In this document: piece by piece, positions 33,808 through 41,329 of the stretch
How the letters are laid out: the number at the start of each line of letters is the position of its first letter
Position numbering within the stretch: position 1 is the first letter of the stretch
NCBI RefSeq assembly: GCF_009928415.1
Contig: NZ_JAABNN010000028.1
Coordinates: 1 to 41,329 of the forward strand
Length of the DNA stretch: 41,329 nt
Source: Bacillus sp. USDA818B3_A
GTDB taxonomy: Bacteria; Bacillota; Bacilli; Bacillales; Cytobacillaceae
Direction: 5' to 3'
Made by a program: the position numbers and the translations under genes
The notes under the pieces: generated by a model
Database searches by the model: none
Seen by the model: the letters and a program-made list of their open reading frames with translations, nothing else
Told to the model about the DNA's origin: nothing

Positions 33808-34449
33808 TTAATCCCCATCAGGGAAACTTTTATAGATGGTAGATTTTGGTTTTTTTCCCTCTATCGTTAGAAATAACCCTTTATAATAGCCTTTTATTTC
33901 ATTTAAGATAAGATCATTATTTTTTAACAAGGTCAGGGTATCACGGTTTAGGCAGCATCCGTCACAAATCTTTTTCCAAGCGGGTGTTAAAAATTCCTGT
34001 AATCCAGCTAAAATTTGGTTATCCATTTTTACATGCTCAAAAAACAGTAATTTACCACCCGGCTTACATACTCTAATCATCTCAATCATTGCTTGATCAG
34101 GATTTGGTATCGTACATAGTACAAGTGTAGCGACGACCGTATCAAAACTATCATCAGGAAAAGGAAGCCTTTCTGCACCTACTTGTACCAGTTCAATGTT
34201 TACTGAGGATTGTTTCAGTTTCTCTTGTGACTTTTCCATCATATATGTACTAGGTTCAATGGCTATTACCTTTTCAACCGATTTATATAGAGGAAAATTA
34301 ATACCCGTTCCAGCCCCAATCTCCAGAACACAGCCATTAGCCTTACCTAAAAGCTCCTTACGAATCTCTTTAAACTTCCTTTTTTCTAAAGGACGCATAA
34401 AAAAGTCGTACCCTTTAGCAAACATCCGACTCAAACTAGTCAACTCCAT
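33808..34449 (-). CDS. class I SAM-dependent methyltransferase (UbiE/METTL7-like)
   Basis: A methyltransferase of about 213 residues. Motif I is CVLEIGAGTGINFPLY, the acidic strand VIAIEPS, motif II FDTVVATLVLCTIPNPDQA, and motif III CKPGGKLLFFEHV. The C-terminal Cys pairs (KKICDGCCLNRDT) recall the METTL7-like small-molecule thiol or arsenic methyltransferase group. The substrate is unknown. The start is uncertain: ATG at 34449 lacks a good binding site, while TTG at 34434 has GGAG nine bases upstream. Confidence 0.8.
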   Translation of the reverse strand: MELTSLSRMFAKGYDFFMRPLEKRKFKEIRKELLGKANGCVLEIGAGTGINFPLYKSVEKVIAIEPSTYMMEKSQEKLKQSSVNIELVQVGAERLPFPDDSFDTVVATLVLCTIPNPDQAMIEMIRVCKPGGKLLFFEHVKMDNQILAGLQEFLTPAWKKICDGCCLNRDTLTLLKNNDLILNEIKGYYKGLFLTIEGKKPKSTIYKSFPDGD

Positions 34450-34521
34450 TATGTATATTCAAAATTTACACTATCACTTATAAACAAAAAGTGAAAGTGT
34501 AATCCCTTATGAATGGTGAAA

Positions 34522-34542
34522 ACTCCGGCAGACTGCCGGAGT
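34522..34542 (-). terminator. terminator of the proline block
   Basis: ACTCCGG (34522-34528) pairs with CCGGAGT (34536-34542) around CAGACTG, followed on the minus strand by TTTCACC. It lies 28 bases past putP. Confidence 0.7.
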
Positions 34543-34570
34543 CGTTTTCAGATGTTCAGTTTTCTGTTGA

Positions 34571-36043
34571 TTAGACCTGTTTCAGTTTTGAGCGATATGT
34601 TTTGAATTCTTCTATTATTATTTTTGATGGGGCACGACCAAGGAGACTAACAATTACAATAGAAATGCCTCCAAGCAGAAAACCTGGTGCAAGTTCATAC
34701 AGGTCAAAAATTCCACCTGACAATTTTGCCCACACAATTACCGTAACCGAACCGACAATGATACCAGCAAGGGCGCCGTTTCGTGTCATACGTTTCCAAA
34801 ACAAGCTTAATATGATCACAGGTCCAAACGCTGCTCCAAAGCCAGCCCAGGCATACCCTACCAACTCAAGGACCTTACTATTAGGATCATAACCTAAAAG
34901 GATTGCAATAATTGCAATACCTAGAACAGCAATTCTACCAACAATCATTTCTTCCTTTTTGGAAGCATTTCTTCTAAAGATGGATTTATAAAAATCCTGT
35001 GCCAAAGCACTTGAAGAAACGAGTAATTGTGAGTCGACTGTACTCATGATTGCTGAGAGAATGGCTGCAAGTAAAAATCCCGAAACCCATGGATTAAATA
35101 AGACCTGGGAAAACATGATAAATACCGTTTCTGAGTTTTTAAGGGGAGCATCAGCAAAGTAAGCTATACCGGCAAAACCAATAAACATTGCACCAAATAA
35201 GGATATAATCATCCAGCCCATTCCAATCAATCGGGCCTTTGGAATTTCCTTGGTTGATTTAATTCCCATAAAGCGGACAATTATGTGAGGCTGCCCAAAA
35301 TAGCCTAATCCCCATGCCAATAAAGAAATTACCCCAACGGCAGTGGCGCCTGAATACACATTCAAATAGGATGTACCTATGTTTCCTATTTTTTGAACTG
35401 TGTCATGCCAGCCCCCCAGCTCATGAATAGCCACAAAAGGGATTATGATTAAGGCTAAGAACATCAAGATGCCTTGAAAAAAATCGGTCCAGCTGGCTGC
35501 TAAGAACCCGCCAAAGAATGTATAGGAAACAATGACTGCGGCACCAATCCAAAGGGCAAGAATATAGTTCATACCAAAGGATTTTTCTAATAAAATCGCT
35601 CCACCGACGAGGCTTGAGGATGTATAGAATGTAAAAAATACAAGGATTACTATGGCTGAAACTACTCGTAAAATTTTAGATGAATCATGAAACCGATTTT
35701 CAAAAAAATCAGGTACTGTAATGGAATCATTCGCAACCTTTGTATAAACTCGAAGTGGTTTCGCAATAAATTGCCAGTTAAGATAGGCGCCGATTGCTAA
35801 ACCAATTGGAAGCCAAATAGAACCGAATCCGCTCAAATACATGGCTCCTGGAAGTCCAAGCATCAACCAGCCGCTCATATCTGATGAACCTGCACTTAGT
35901 GCCGCTACTCCGGCACCTAGACGCCTTCCTCCTAATACATAGTCTGATAGATTTTTAGTCATTTTAGCCGCAACATAACCAATAATCCACATACCAATTA
36001 AGTAAATAATGATTGAAATTAACGTTGGTACATTTATACTCAT
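34571..36043 (-). CDS. putP: sodium/proline symporter
   Basis: A 490-residue SSS-family transporter importing proline with Na+. About 13 membrane helices are visible. The PutP signatures are YVLGGRRLGAGVAALSAGSSDMSGWLMLGLPGAMYLSG near the N-terminus, FFGGFLAASWTDFFQGILM, WGLGYFGQPHIIVRFMGI and ILSAIMSTVDSQLLVSSSALAQDFYK. Start ATG at 36043 overlaps the stop of the upstream 37-residue gene by four bases, so the two are translationally coupled. It lies directly downstream of proA in a proline synthesis and uptake block, which suggests an osmoprotection role (OpuE-like) rather than only catabolism. Confidence 0.93.
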   Translation of the reverse strand: MSINVPTLISIIIYLIGMWIIGYVAAKMTKNLSDYVLGGRRLGAGVAALSAGSSDMSGWLMLGLPGAMYLSGFGSIWLPIGLAIGAYLNWQFIAKPLRVYTKVANDSITVPDFFENRFHDSSKILRVVSAIVILVFFTFYTSSSLVGGAILLEKSFGMNYILALWIGAAVIVSYTFFGGFLAASWTDFFQGILMFLALIIIPFVAIHELGGWHDTVQKIGNIGTSYLNVYSGATAVGVISLLAWGLGYFGQPHIIVRFMGIKSTKEIPKARLIGMGWMIISLFGAMFIGFAGIAYFADAPLKNSETVFIMFSQVLFNPWVSGFLLAAILSAIMSTVDSQLLVSSSALAQDFYKSIFRRNASKKEEMIVGRIAVLGIAIIAILLGYDPNSKVLELVGYAWAGFGAAFGPVIILSLFWKRMTRNGALAGIIVGSVTVIVWAKLSGGIFDLYELAPGFLLGGISIVIVSLLGRAPSKIIIEEFKTYRSKLKQV

Positions 36044-36153
36044 GAATTAACCCTCTCCTTTTCTGCGAAATAAGAAACCACACAAATGATTATTATTGTC
36101 GGCATTGGAACCATTAACCAGGCCCAAGTGGCTTCTGTCAATGAGAAATCCAT
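36040..36153 (-). CDS. symporter small accessory protein
   Basis: A 37-residue protein: a short N-terminal helix (MDFSLTEATWAWLMVPMP), one membrane helix (TIIIICVVSYF) and a charged end (AEKERVNS). GGAGGTGAT is well placed before the ATG at 36151-36153. Its TGA overlaps the putP ATG (ATGA). Very small single-helix partners next to SSS symporters are a known theme. The coupling strongly suggests it stabilises or modulates PutP. Confidence 0.8.
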   Translation of the reverse strand: MDFSLTEATWAWLMVPMPTIIIICVVSYFAEKERVNS

Positions 36154-36195
36154 TTTTATCACCTCCCTGCAAGTTTTTTAATAAAAACATTCACA

Positions 36196-37458
36196 TTATC
36201 TGGTTTGCCCGTTACCAACCATCAAATATTTAATTGTCGTTAGCGCAGGTAAACCCATTGGCCCGCGTGCATGAAGCTTTTGTGTAGAAATACCAATTTC
36301 TGCTCCGAAGCCTAAAGCACCTCCATCCGTAAATCGAGTGGACGCATTATGGTAAAGGGCAGACGCATCGACTTGCTTCATAAAATATTGAGCTGTTTCC
36401 TTGTTTTCTGTAATGATTGCTTCCGAGTGCTTAGTTCCATATTTTTCTATATGTTCAATCGCTTCCTCAACATTGTCAACCACTTTCATGGCAATATCCA
36501 AACTCAGATACTCATTAGCCCAATCCCCTTCTTCCGCTGGTAAAGCATCGGGAATAATGGATAATGCCGAAGGATCTCCATGAACCGTAATGGAATGCTT
36601 GAATAGCGTCTTGATAAGTTCATCTTTATATTTAGTCAGCCATTCCCGATGAATAATAACTGTTTCAATGGCATTACAAACAGCAGGACGTTCAGTTTTA
36701 GCATTTACCAGTATGGCCAATGCTTTTGCTGAGTCCGCCTCTTCATCAATATATAAATGGCAATTACCGACACCGGTTTCTAGCACCGGTACAGTGGCAT
36801 TATTCACCACAGAACGAATCAGCGAACCACCACCACGGGGAATTAGAACATCTATATGTTCTTTCATCGTAAACAGCTGTTGTGCAGCTTCACGATTCGT
36901 ACTTTCTATAAATTGAACGGCTTCTTTCGGTACCTTTGTTTCCGTGAGTGCCTTGTGCATCACTTCGACAATCGCTTTGTTAGAATGAAGTGCAGAGGAT
37001 CCACCTTTTAGAACTATTGCGTTTCCGGCTTTTAGAGCAAGGCCAGTCGCATCTACGGTTACGTTGGGTCTTGCTTCATAGATCATCCCTATGACTCCTA
37101 AAGGGACTGACACCTTTTCCACCTTTAAACCATTGGGCAGGATACTGCTTGAAAGTATCTTTCCCGTTGGATCTTCCAGCTTCGCAACCTCACGAAGACC
37201 ATTGGAAAAATCGACAATCCTTTTTCTTGTTAGGGCTAGCCGATCCAAAAAGGCTTCATCAACACCTTGTTCACGACCAGTCAATAAGTCGGTTTTATTT
37301 TCTGCTAGAATAAACTCAGTATGGGCTTCTAACATATCGGCTAATTTAAGTAGAGCCTTATTTTTCTCTTCTGTTGATAAAAGGCCTGTCTGTTTCGCTG
37401 CCTTTTTTGCCAAAATCGCCTGATCCTCAACTGTCAGCTTTTCTTTATTTATGAACAC
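36196..37458 (-). CDS. proA: glutamate-5-semialdehyde dehydrogenase (gamma-glutamyl phosphate reductase)
   Basis: A 420-residue NADPH-dependent aldehyde-dehydrogenase-fold enzyme, second step of proline synthesis. It reduces gamma-glutamyl phosphate to glutamate semialdehyde. The catalytic Cys261 lies in TERPAVCNAIET; VPLGVIGMIYEARPNVTVDA, VLKGGSSALHSN and IPRGGGSLIR are typical. The start is GTG at 37456-37458, with AAAGGAGG upstream. It follows proB with a 46-base gap, and a small symporter gene follows it. Confidence 0.95.
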   Translation of the reverse strand: MFINKEKLTVEDQAILAKKAAKQTGLLSTEEKNKALLKLADMLEAHTEFILAENKTDLLTGREQGVDEAFLDRLALTRKRIVDFSNGLREVAKLEDPTGKILSSSILPNGLKVEKVSVPLGVIGMIYEARPNVTVDATGLALKAGNAIVLKGGSSALHSNKAIVEVMHKALTETKVPKEAVQFIESTNREAAQQLFTMKEHIDVLIPRGGGSLIRSVVNNATVPVLETGVGNCHLYIDEEADSAKALAILVNAKTERPAVCNAIETVIIHREWLTKYKDELIKTLFKHSITVHGDPSALSIIPDALPAEEGDWANEYLSLDIAMKVVDNVEEAIEHIEKYGTKHSEAIITENKETAQYFMKQVDASALYHNASTRFTDGGALGFGAEIGISTQKLHARGPMGLPALTTIKYLMVGNGQTR

Positions 37459-37504
37459 CCAATTCCTCCTTTAATTTAAATGTGTCTTCCTTTGTTATTT
37501 ATAG

Positions 37505-38644
37505 CTAATAGGAGATTCCTTCAAAAGAAGGAAGATCCACCATACAAACAAAGTCTTCTGTTTCCACAACTGTTTTTGGGATACTTCTCGAGTCAGGATG
37601 GTATTCAAGTAGTTGAGTTAATTCTTTGGAGGATACTTTTACGATCCCAAGTCCAATTTGATTGCCGCTGGTATCGTTTACCTTTATCACTGCTCCTTTT
37701 TTAAAACGTCCCTTCACCTTCCGAACCCCTAAGGGTGATAAACATTGATTTTTTTCTATAATTCTATGTTTTGCCTCTTGACTGATAAGGATTTCTCCTT
37801 CAGGGCCAGAATTAAAGGCAATCCATTTTTTCTTTTGATTTAAATTTTGTGATGGTGTTTTCCCCTTAAAATACGTGCCTTTTGCCTTACCTAAAATCGC
37901 ATCCCTAACTCCATTTTCTAGAGAAGCATTCCCTAAATAGGTCGTGATCCCTGAAGCCATTGCAATTTTCACTGCCTCAATTTTAGATTTCATTCCTCCT
38001 GTACCGACAACACTTCCAGATCCACCTGCTGCCGCTTCAATTTCTGGGGTAATTTTGCTAACAGATTTAAGAAGTTTAGCATTGCTGTCACTAGTTGGAT
38101 CAGCATCGTACAAACCATCAATATCCGATAAAATCACTAACTGATCAGCATCTATTAATCCAGCGACTTTCGCTGAGAGTCTATCATTGTCTCCAAATTT
38201 TAACCGGTCAATCGTGACCGTGTCGTTTTCATTGACGATTGGGATAATACCTCTCTGTAATAAGACATTTAGCGTATTTCGGACATTTATATAACTATTT
38301 TCATTTAGAAAATCACTTCTTGTTATTAATATTTGAGCCGCTACATATCCATGGGACAAAAATAGTTTGGAATAGGACTCCATTAATAATCCCTGGCCAA
38401 TGGCAGCCGCAGCCTGCTTTTGCGGCAAGGTAGTGGGGCGTTCAAGACACCCTAGTTTTCGGTAACCTGCTGCCACTGCCCCAGAAGAAACGAGTACCAC
38501 TTCATGGCCTAAATCCCTTAAGTACACAATTTCATCTGTAATTCGTTCAAGTTTTCTCCAACTAATTTCACCATTTCGACTAGTTAAAGAACTACTTCCA
38601 ATTTTAATCACAACCCGTTGCTGAAGCTTAGGGCTCGGAATCAT
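37505..38644 (-). CDS. proB: glutamate 5-kinase
   Basis: A 379-residue enzyme that phosphorylates glutamate to start proline synthesis. The amino-acid-kinase domain shows VVIKIGSSSLTS, EVVLVSSGAVAAGYRKLG, PIVNENDTVTIDRLKFGDND and GTGGMKSKIEAVKIAMASG. The C-terminal PUA domain (about 285-360) begins around HRIIEKNQCLSPLGVRKVKG. The ATG has GGAGTG upstream. ProB is the feedback-controlled step; whether this copy is proline-sensitive cannot be judged. Confidence 0.95.
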   Translation of the reverse strand: MIPSPKLQQRVVIKIGSSSLTSRNGEISWRKLERITDEIVYLRDLGHEVVLVSSGAVAAGYRKLGCLERPTTLPQKQAAAAIGQGLLMESYSKLFLSHGYVAAQILITRSDFLNENSYINVRNTLNVLLQRGIIPIVNENDTVTIDRLKFGDNDRLSAKVAGLIDADQLVILSDIDGLYDADPTSDSNAKLLKSVSKITPEIEAAAGGSGSVVGTGGMKSKIEAVKIAMASGITTYLGNASLENGVRDAILGKAKGTYFKGKTPSQNLNQKKKWIAFNSGPEGEILISQEAKHRIIEKNQCLSPLGVRKVKGRFKKGAVIKVNDTSGNQIGLGIVKVSSKELTQLLEYHPDSRSIPKTVVETEDFVCMVDLPSFEGISY

Positions 38645-38730
38645 CTAATCACTCCACCTTCAAAATAGATTGAATATTCAAATAATTAATTGCATACATA
38701 TGCTAGTTCACACTTTTAAAACCCTTTTGT

Positions 38731-39570
38731 TTAAATCTTCAATGATCTTCCTAATTCCTTACTAATTTCCCTCGAACGACATGCTGCCTGATTGATAGCC
38801 TGAGCAATTGCCCTTCCTCCACCCTGCTCCTTTAGTACATTTATTCCTGCCTCTGTTGTTCCGTTGGGTGATGTTACATTTTCTCTGAGTACCTTTGGGG
38901 ATACCGATTGACTTTGTACCATTTTTGCTGCTCCCAACAAGGTTTGAGCAATGATCTCCCGTACAGTTTCTATCTTTATGCCCGCCTTTACCCCTTCTTT
39001 TTCCATTTGTTCCATTAAGTAATAAAAATAAGCGGGACCGCTTCCAGCAATACCTGTAAACACATCCATATTTTCTTCAGTTATCACATACACCTCACCG
39101 ATGGCTTGAAGCAATTTGATGGCTAGTGAAATATTTGCATTTGTGGCATGCTTCCCTGCGGAAATGGCTGTAGCAGATTCTCCAATCTTACTAGATGTAT
39201 TTGGCATAACCCTTATAATCTGTTGGCCAGAAGGTAATGCCTGCTCAATAAACTCTGTCGATACACCTGCTATAACAGAGAGAATCACCTGATTAGGATT
39301 GAGTATACGGCTAATGGTTTCTAATGAGGTTTCTACATCTTTTGGTTTCATTGCGAGGATGATGATATCAATAAGGTCAAAATTAAGGTCGTCATGAGAT
39401 ACACCAACAATTCCGTAATCATTTTGCAGTTCTACTAATCTTTGTTTGTTCCTTCTATTGGTAACAATGATTTGATTAGCTGGAACTTTTTTAGCAGTAA
39501 CAATTCCTGAAATCATTGCCTCAGCCATTGATCCCGCCCCTATAAAAGCTATTGTCTTTTTATCAAGCAT
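38731..39570 (-). CDS. proC: pyrroline-5-carboxylate reductase
   Basis: A 279-residue enzyme for the last step of proline synthesis. Its Rossmann start is TIAFIGAGSMAEAMISG. VILSVIAGVS, RVMPNTSS and the C-terminal GIAGSGPAYFYYLMEQM with TSPNGTTEAGI are the family signatures. I chose the ATG at 39568-39570 with GGGAGAG upstream; the longer frame to 39681 lacks coding character. It is the first gene of the proC-proB-proA block. Upstream I see no T-box. A weak promoter (TTGAAA at 39642-39647, TATAAA at 39617-39622, spacing 19) is possible. Confidence 0.93.
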   Translation of the reverse strand: MLDKKTIAFIGAGSMAEAMISGIVTAKKVPANQIIVTNRRNKQRLVELQNDYGIVGVSHDDLNFDLIDIIILAMKPKDVETSLETISRILNPNQVILSVIAGVSTEFIEQALPSGQQIIRVMPNTSSKIGESATAISAGKHATNANISLAIKLLQAIGEVYVITEENMDVFTGIAGSGPAYFYYLMEQMEKEGVKAGIKIETVREIIAQTLLGAAKMVQSQSVSPKVLRENVTSPNGTTEAGINVLKEQGGGRAIAQAINQAACRSREISKELGRSLKI

Positions 39571-39820
39571 GCAATCTCTCCCGTTGTTCGTAATTTTGTT
39601 CTTGTTTTTCAATGTCTTTATACTAACATGTGAGAAATGAATTTCAAGGGATAAAAGGAAATTTATGTGTATATGACTCAATTAGTGAGGATACGGAAAT
39701 ATCCTCCTTGTTCACAAGGCAAAATGGACTCTCAGGCGGAAATATGAACTCTAATCACAAAATTTGAACATTTTTCATTACAGCCTGTTTCTTCTATTTC
39801 TAAAGAATTTTAGGAATACC

Positions 39821-39842
39821 AGGGTGGTGCCTGTCACCATTT
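39821..39842. repeat. candidate terminal repeat of a degenerate insertion sequence
   Basis: AGGGTGGTGCCTGTCACCAT contains a GGTG...CACC palindrome of a type common at Bacillus insertion-sequence ends. It lies about 200 bases before the transposase remnant on the correct side. No matching right end is visible after 40506. Confidence 0.35.
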
Positions 39843-40035
39843 CCACTGTTTAGCTTTCCTTTTTCTAGTTCATTGTTGATGGCTTCGTAGTGTTATTTAA
39901 TTGAATGAATTTCATAATTCTAACCCCATGTCTTCCAAGCGTTTCAAGGCATAGAAAAAGGAGTACCTCCCCAAATTCTTGTATAATGTAAGTGACCAAA
40001 CAAACATTACATGAATAGAAAAGAGGTTGTCTCCC

Positions 40036-40506
40036 ATGTCTATTATACGACAAGGAAGCCTGTTTGACATGCAGGATTTTTATGAATTAGAACCTTCTAA
40101 ACGTTTTGAAGCAGTTTTTTCGGTTTTGTTTGTGATGAGTCTGTGGCAATCGATGCGACTCATTTTGAGTCTAGAGACCGTTCAACCCCACAAGAAAAGA
40201 AGCCTAAGCAAGAACCAAAAAAAGCGCGGACGCAAACCAAAGGCTGAACAAGAAGCGTTTAAATTAGAAGTACAAGAAAGAGAAAATCAAAAGTCCATTT
40301 ACGAAAAGACAATAGAAGCCCAATTGCCCATTAGCTTAGAGACCTTACAATCCGAGGCTCCGTTGGAGCCCAATTGGGGCATTAAGAAAAATAGTGAAGG
40401 TAAAAATACCTTTTGGTTGGTTTCATTTACTCTTGTGTACAACGCAACAAAACTGGCTGTAGATCGAATCAACAAGCAAATGAAAGAAATAAAATTGGCT
40501 GCCTAA
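40036..40506 (+). pseudogene. internally deleted transposase (IS1182-like) remnant
   Basis: The frame starts MSIIRQGSLFDMQDFYELEPSK, which resembles the N-terminus of a Bacillus DDE transposase of about 450 residues. It then jumps to a basic linker (HKKRSLSKNQKKRGRKPKAEQ) and a middle block (EPNWGIKKNSEGKN). It ends with the C-terminal LVYNATKLAVDRINKQ. The catalytic core is therefore missing, although the 156-codon frame stays open. GAGGTTG precedes the ATG. It may be a non-autonomous derivative or a selected deletion product. It cannot encode an active transposase. Confidence 0.65.
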
Positions 40507-40580
40507 TTTTTTAAAAATAGTAATAAAAATTCGGTTAGCCTAATAATTCAAAAAAACAATTATGAAATTAACTCAATTAA

Positions 40581-40691
40581 GAAAGTTTAAATAAAATTGA
40601 AAACCCAGTTTATGATTTAGATGTTTTTATTAGTGAAGAGGAGAATTATTATAAGGAAAGTTTCGAATCGCTGAATAAAGACTTATTTTAA
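40581..40691 (+). pseudogene. short gene fragment, unrecognised
   Basis: A stop-to-stop frame of 36 codons has protein-like composition (SLNKIENPVYDLDVFISEEE, then YYKESFESLNKDLF). It lacks a start codon and binding site. It may be the end of a gene cut by the upstream insertion. Weak evidence. Confidence 0.25.
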
Positions 40692-40767
40692 TGGGTGAAG
40701 CAAGGAAATAAAAGATGTCAAATATCTAAAGCAGCATTATTATTAATAAATTTTTACACTAAAATAA

Positions 40768-40801
40768 AAAAGCAGTAGTTCACTATTGGAACACTGCTTT
40801 T
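40768..40801 (-). terminator. terminator of the rRNA/tRNA transcript
   Basis: On the minus strand AAAAGCAGT (40793-40801) pairs with ACTGCTTTT (40768-40776), with inner GTTC/GAAC, followed by TTTATTTTAG. It lies 25 bases past the tRNA. Confidence 0.75.
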
Positions 40802-40826
40802 CATTTAATAGATATTATATTATTAA

Positions 40827-40900
<74 letters not shown>

Positions 40901-41104
40901 ATTTTGATATTTGAGAGTTCGTTCTCTCAAAACTAGATAATTATAGAAGAATAAGTAAAAACGAGTTTGCCTATAGACTTGGCTAGCTGCGGCTCCTAAC
41001 TTCTCGGCCGTTTCGATCCGTCCCTACAAATCCAAAACCAGGATTTGCAGTGCCGGCTCTCCAACGTCGGTCGAAGTTGAACAGTCGCCTCCGCTTTTCT
41101 ATTT
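40901..41104 (-). other. spacer between 23S rRNA and tRNA-Arg, without 5S rRNA
   Basis: Contains TTGAGAG...CTCTCAA (40911-40930) next to AACTAGATAA, a pattern common in Bacillus rRNA spacers. It also has a structured GC-rich block at about 40975-41100, including CAAATCC/GGATTTG. No part resembles 5S rRNA on either strand. Confidence 0.6.

Positions 41105-41329
<225 letters not shown>

Noticed and set aside
39571..39820. T-box leader upstream of proC
   Set aside because: No T-box motif, specifier structure or leader terminator is visible. Only short hairpins (39687-39706 and 39707-39718) are seen.
40901..41104. 5S rRNA gene
   Set aside because: None of the conserved 5S blocks occurs on either strand in this spacer.

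Overview
The window reads as a chromosomal segment of a low-GC, Gram-positive, spore-forming Bacillaceae species. The evidence is strong AGGAGG-type ribosome binding sites, frequent TTG and GTG starts, many tight hairpin/poly-T terminators, a SleB/CwlJ-type spore-cortex hydrolase, an RsbR-type stress protein, a YkvS/DUF2187 protein and Bacillus-like tRNA and 23S rRNA. Most of the content is housekeeping or ordinary accessory genes. The genus cannot be fixed from the sequence alone.

Layout. 1-1590 is a decayed stretch with at least three gene remnants (small membrane protein, small frameshifted protein, truncated methyltransferase). 1589-7431 carries an ANT(6)-type aminoglycoside nucleotidyltransferase, a small membrane protein, a five-copy 52-bp palindromic tandem repeat, a class A penicillin-binding protein, a VOC protein and guaC behind likely PurR boxes. 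7817-14740 is a B12-sensing block: metE and a class I ribonucleotide reductase operon (nrdA-nrdB-flavodoxin), each behind its own cobalamin riboswitch and terminator. Two NrdR-like boxes lie at the nrd promoter. Together they predict that the B12-independent methionine synthase and reductase are shut off when cobalamin is available, presumably because B12-dependent isozymes exist elsewhere.

14824-19860 contains a cysteine desulfurase operon and, facing the other way, the most interesting gene of the window: a HesB/IscA-like protein whose conserved cysteine codon is an in-frame TGA. A SECIS-like hairpin with a GGU apical loop follows at the right distance, so this is a probable selenoprotein. 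A sulfite-oxidase-type molybdoenzyme and a GNAT acetyltransferase follow.

20214-28257 is a run of single genes: two HAD phosphatases, an LLM oxidoreductase, membrane proteins, an MscS channel, a cell-wall hydrolase and an RsbR-like protein. 28451-34449 has threonine synthase, a large RND transporter with a palindromic operator candidate at its promoter, two small proteins and a methyltransferase. 34571-39570 is a proline block: proC, proB, proA, a 37-residue symporter accessory gene and putP, all on the minus strand. 39821-40506 holds an internally deleted transposase remnant. The window ends in the 3' part of an rRNA operon on the minus strand, where tRNA-Arg(ACG) follows 23S rRNA with no 5S gene between them.
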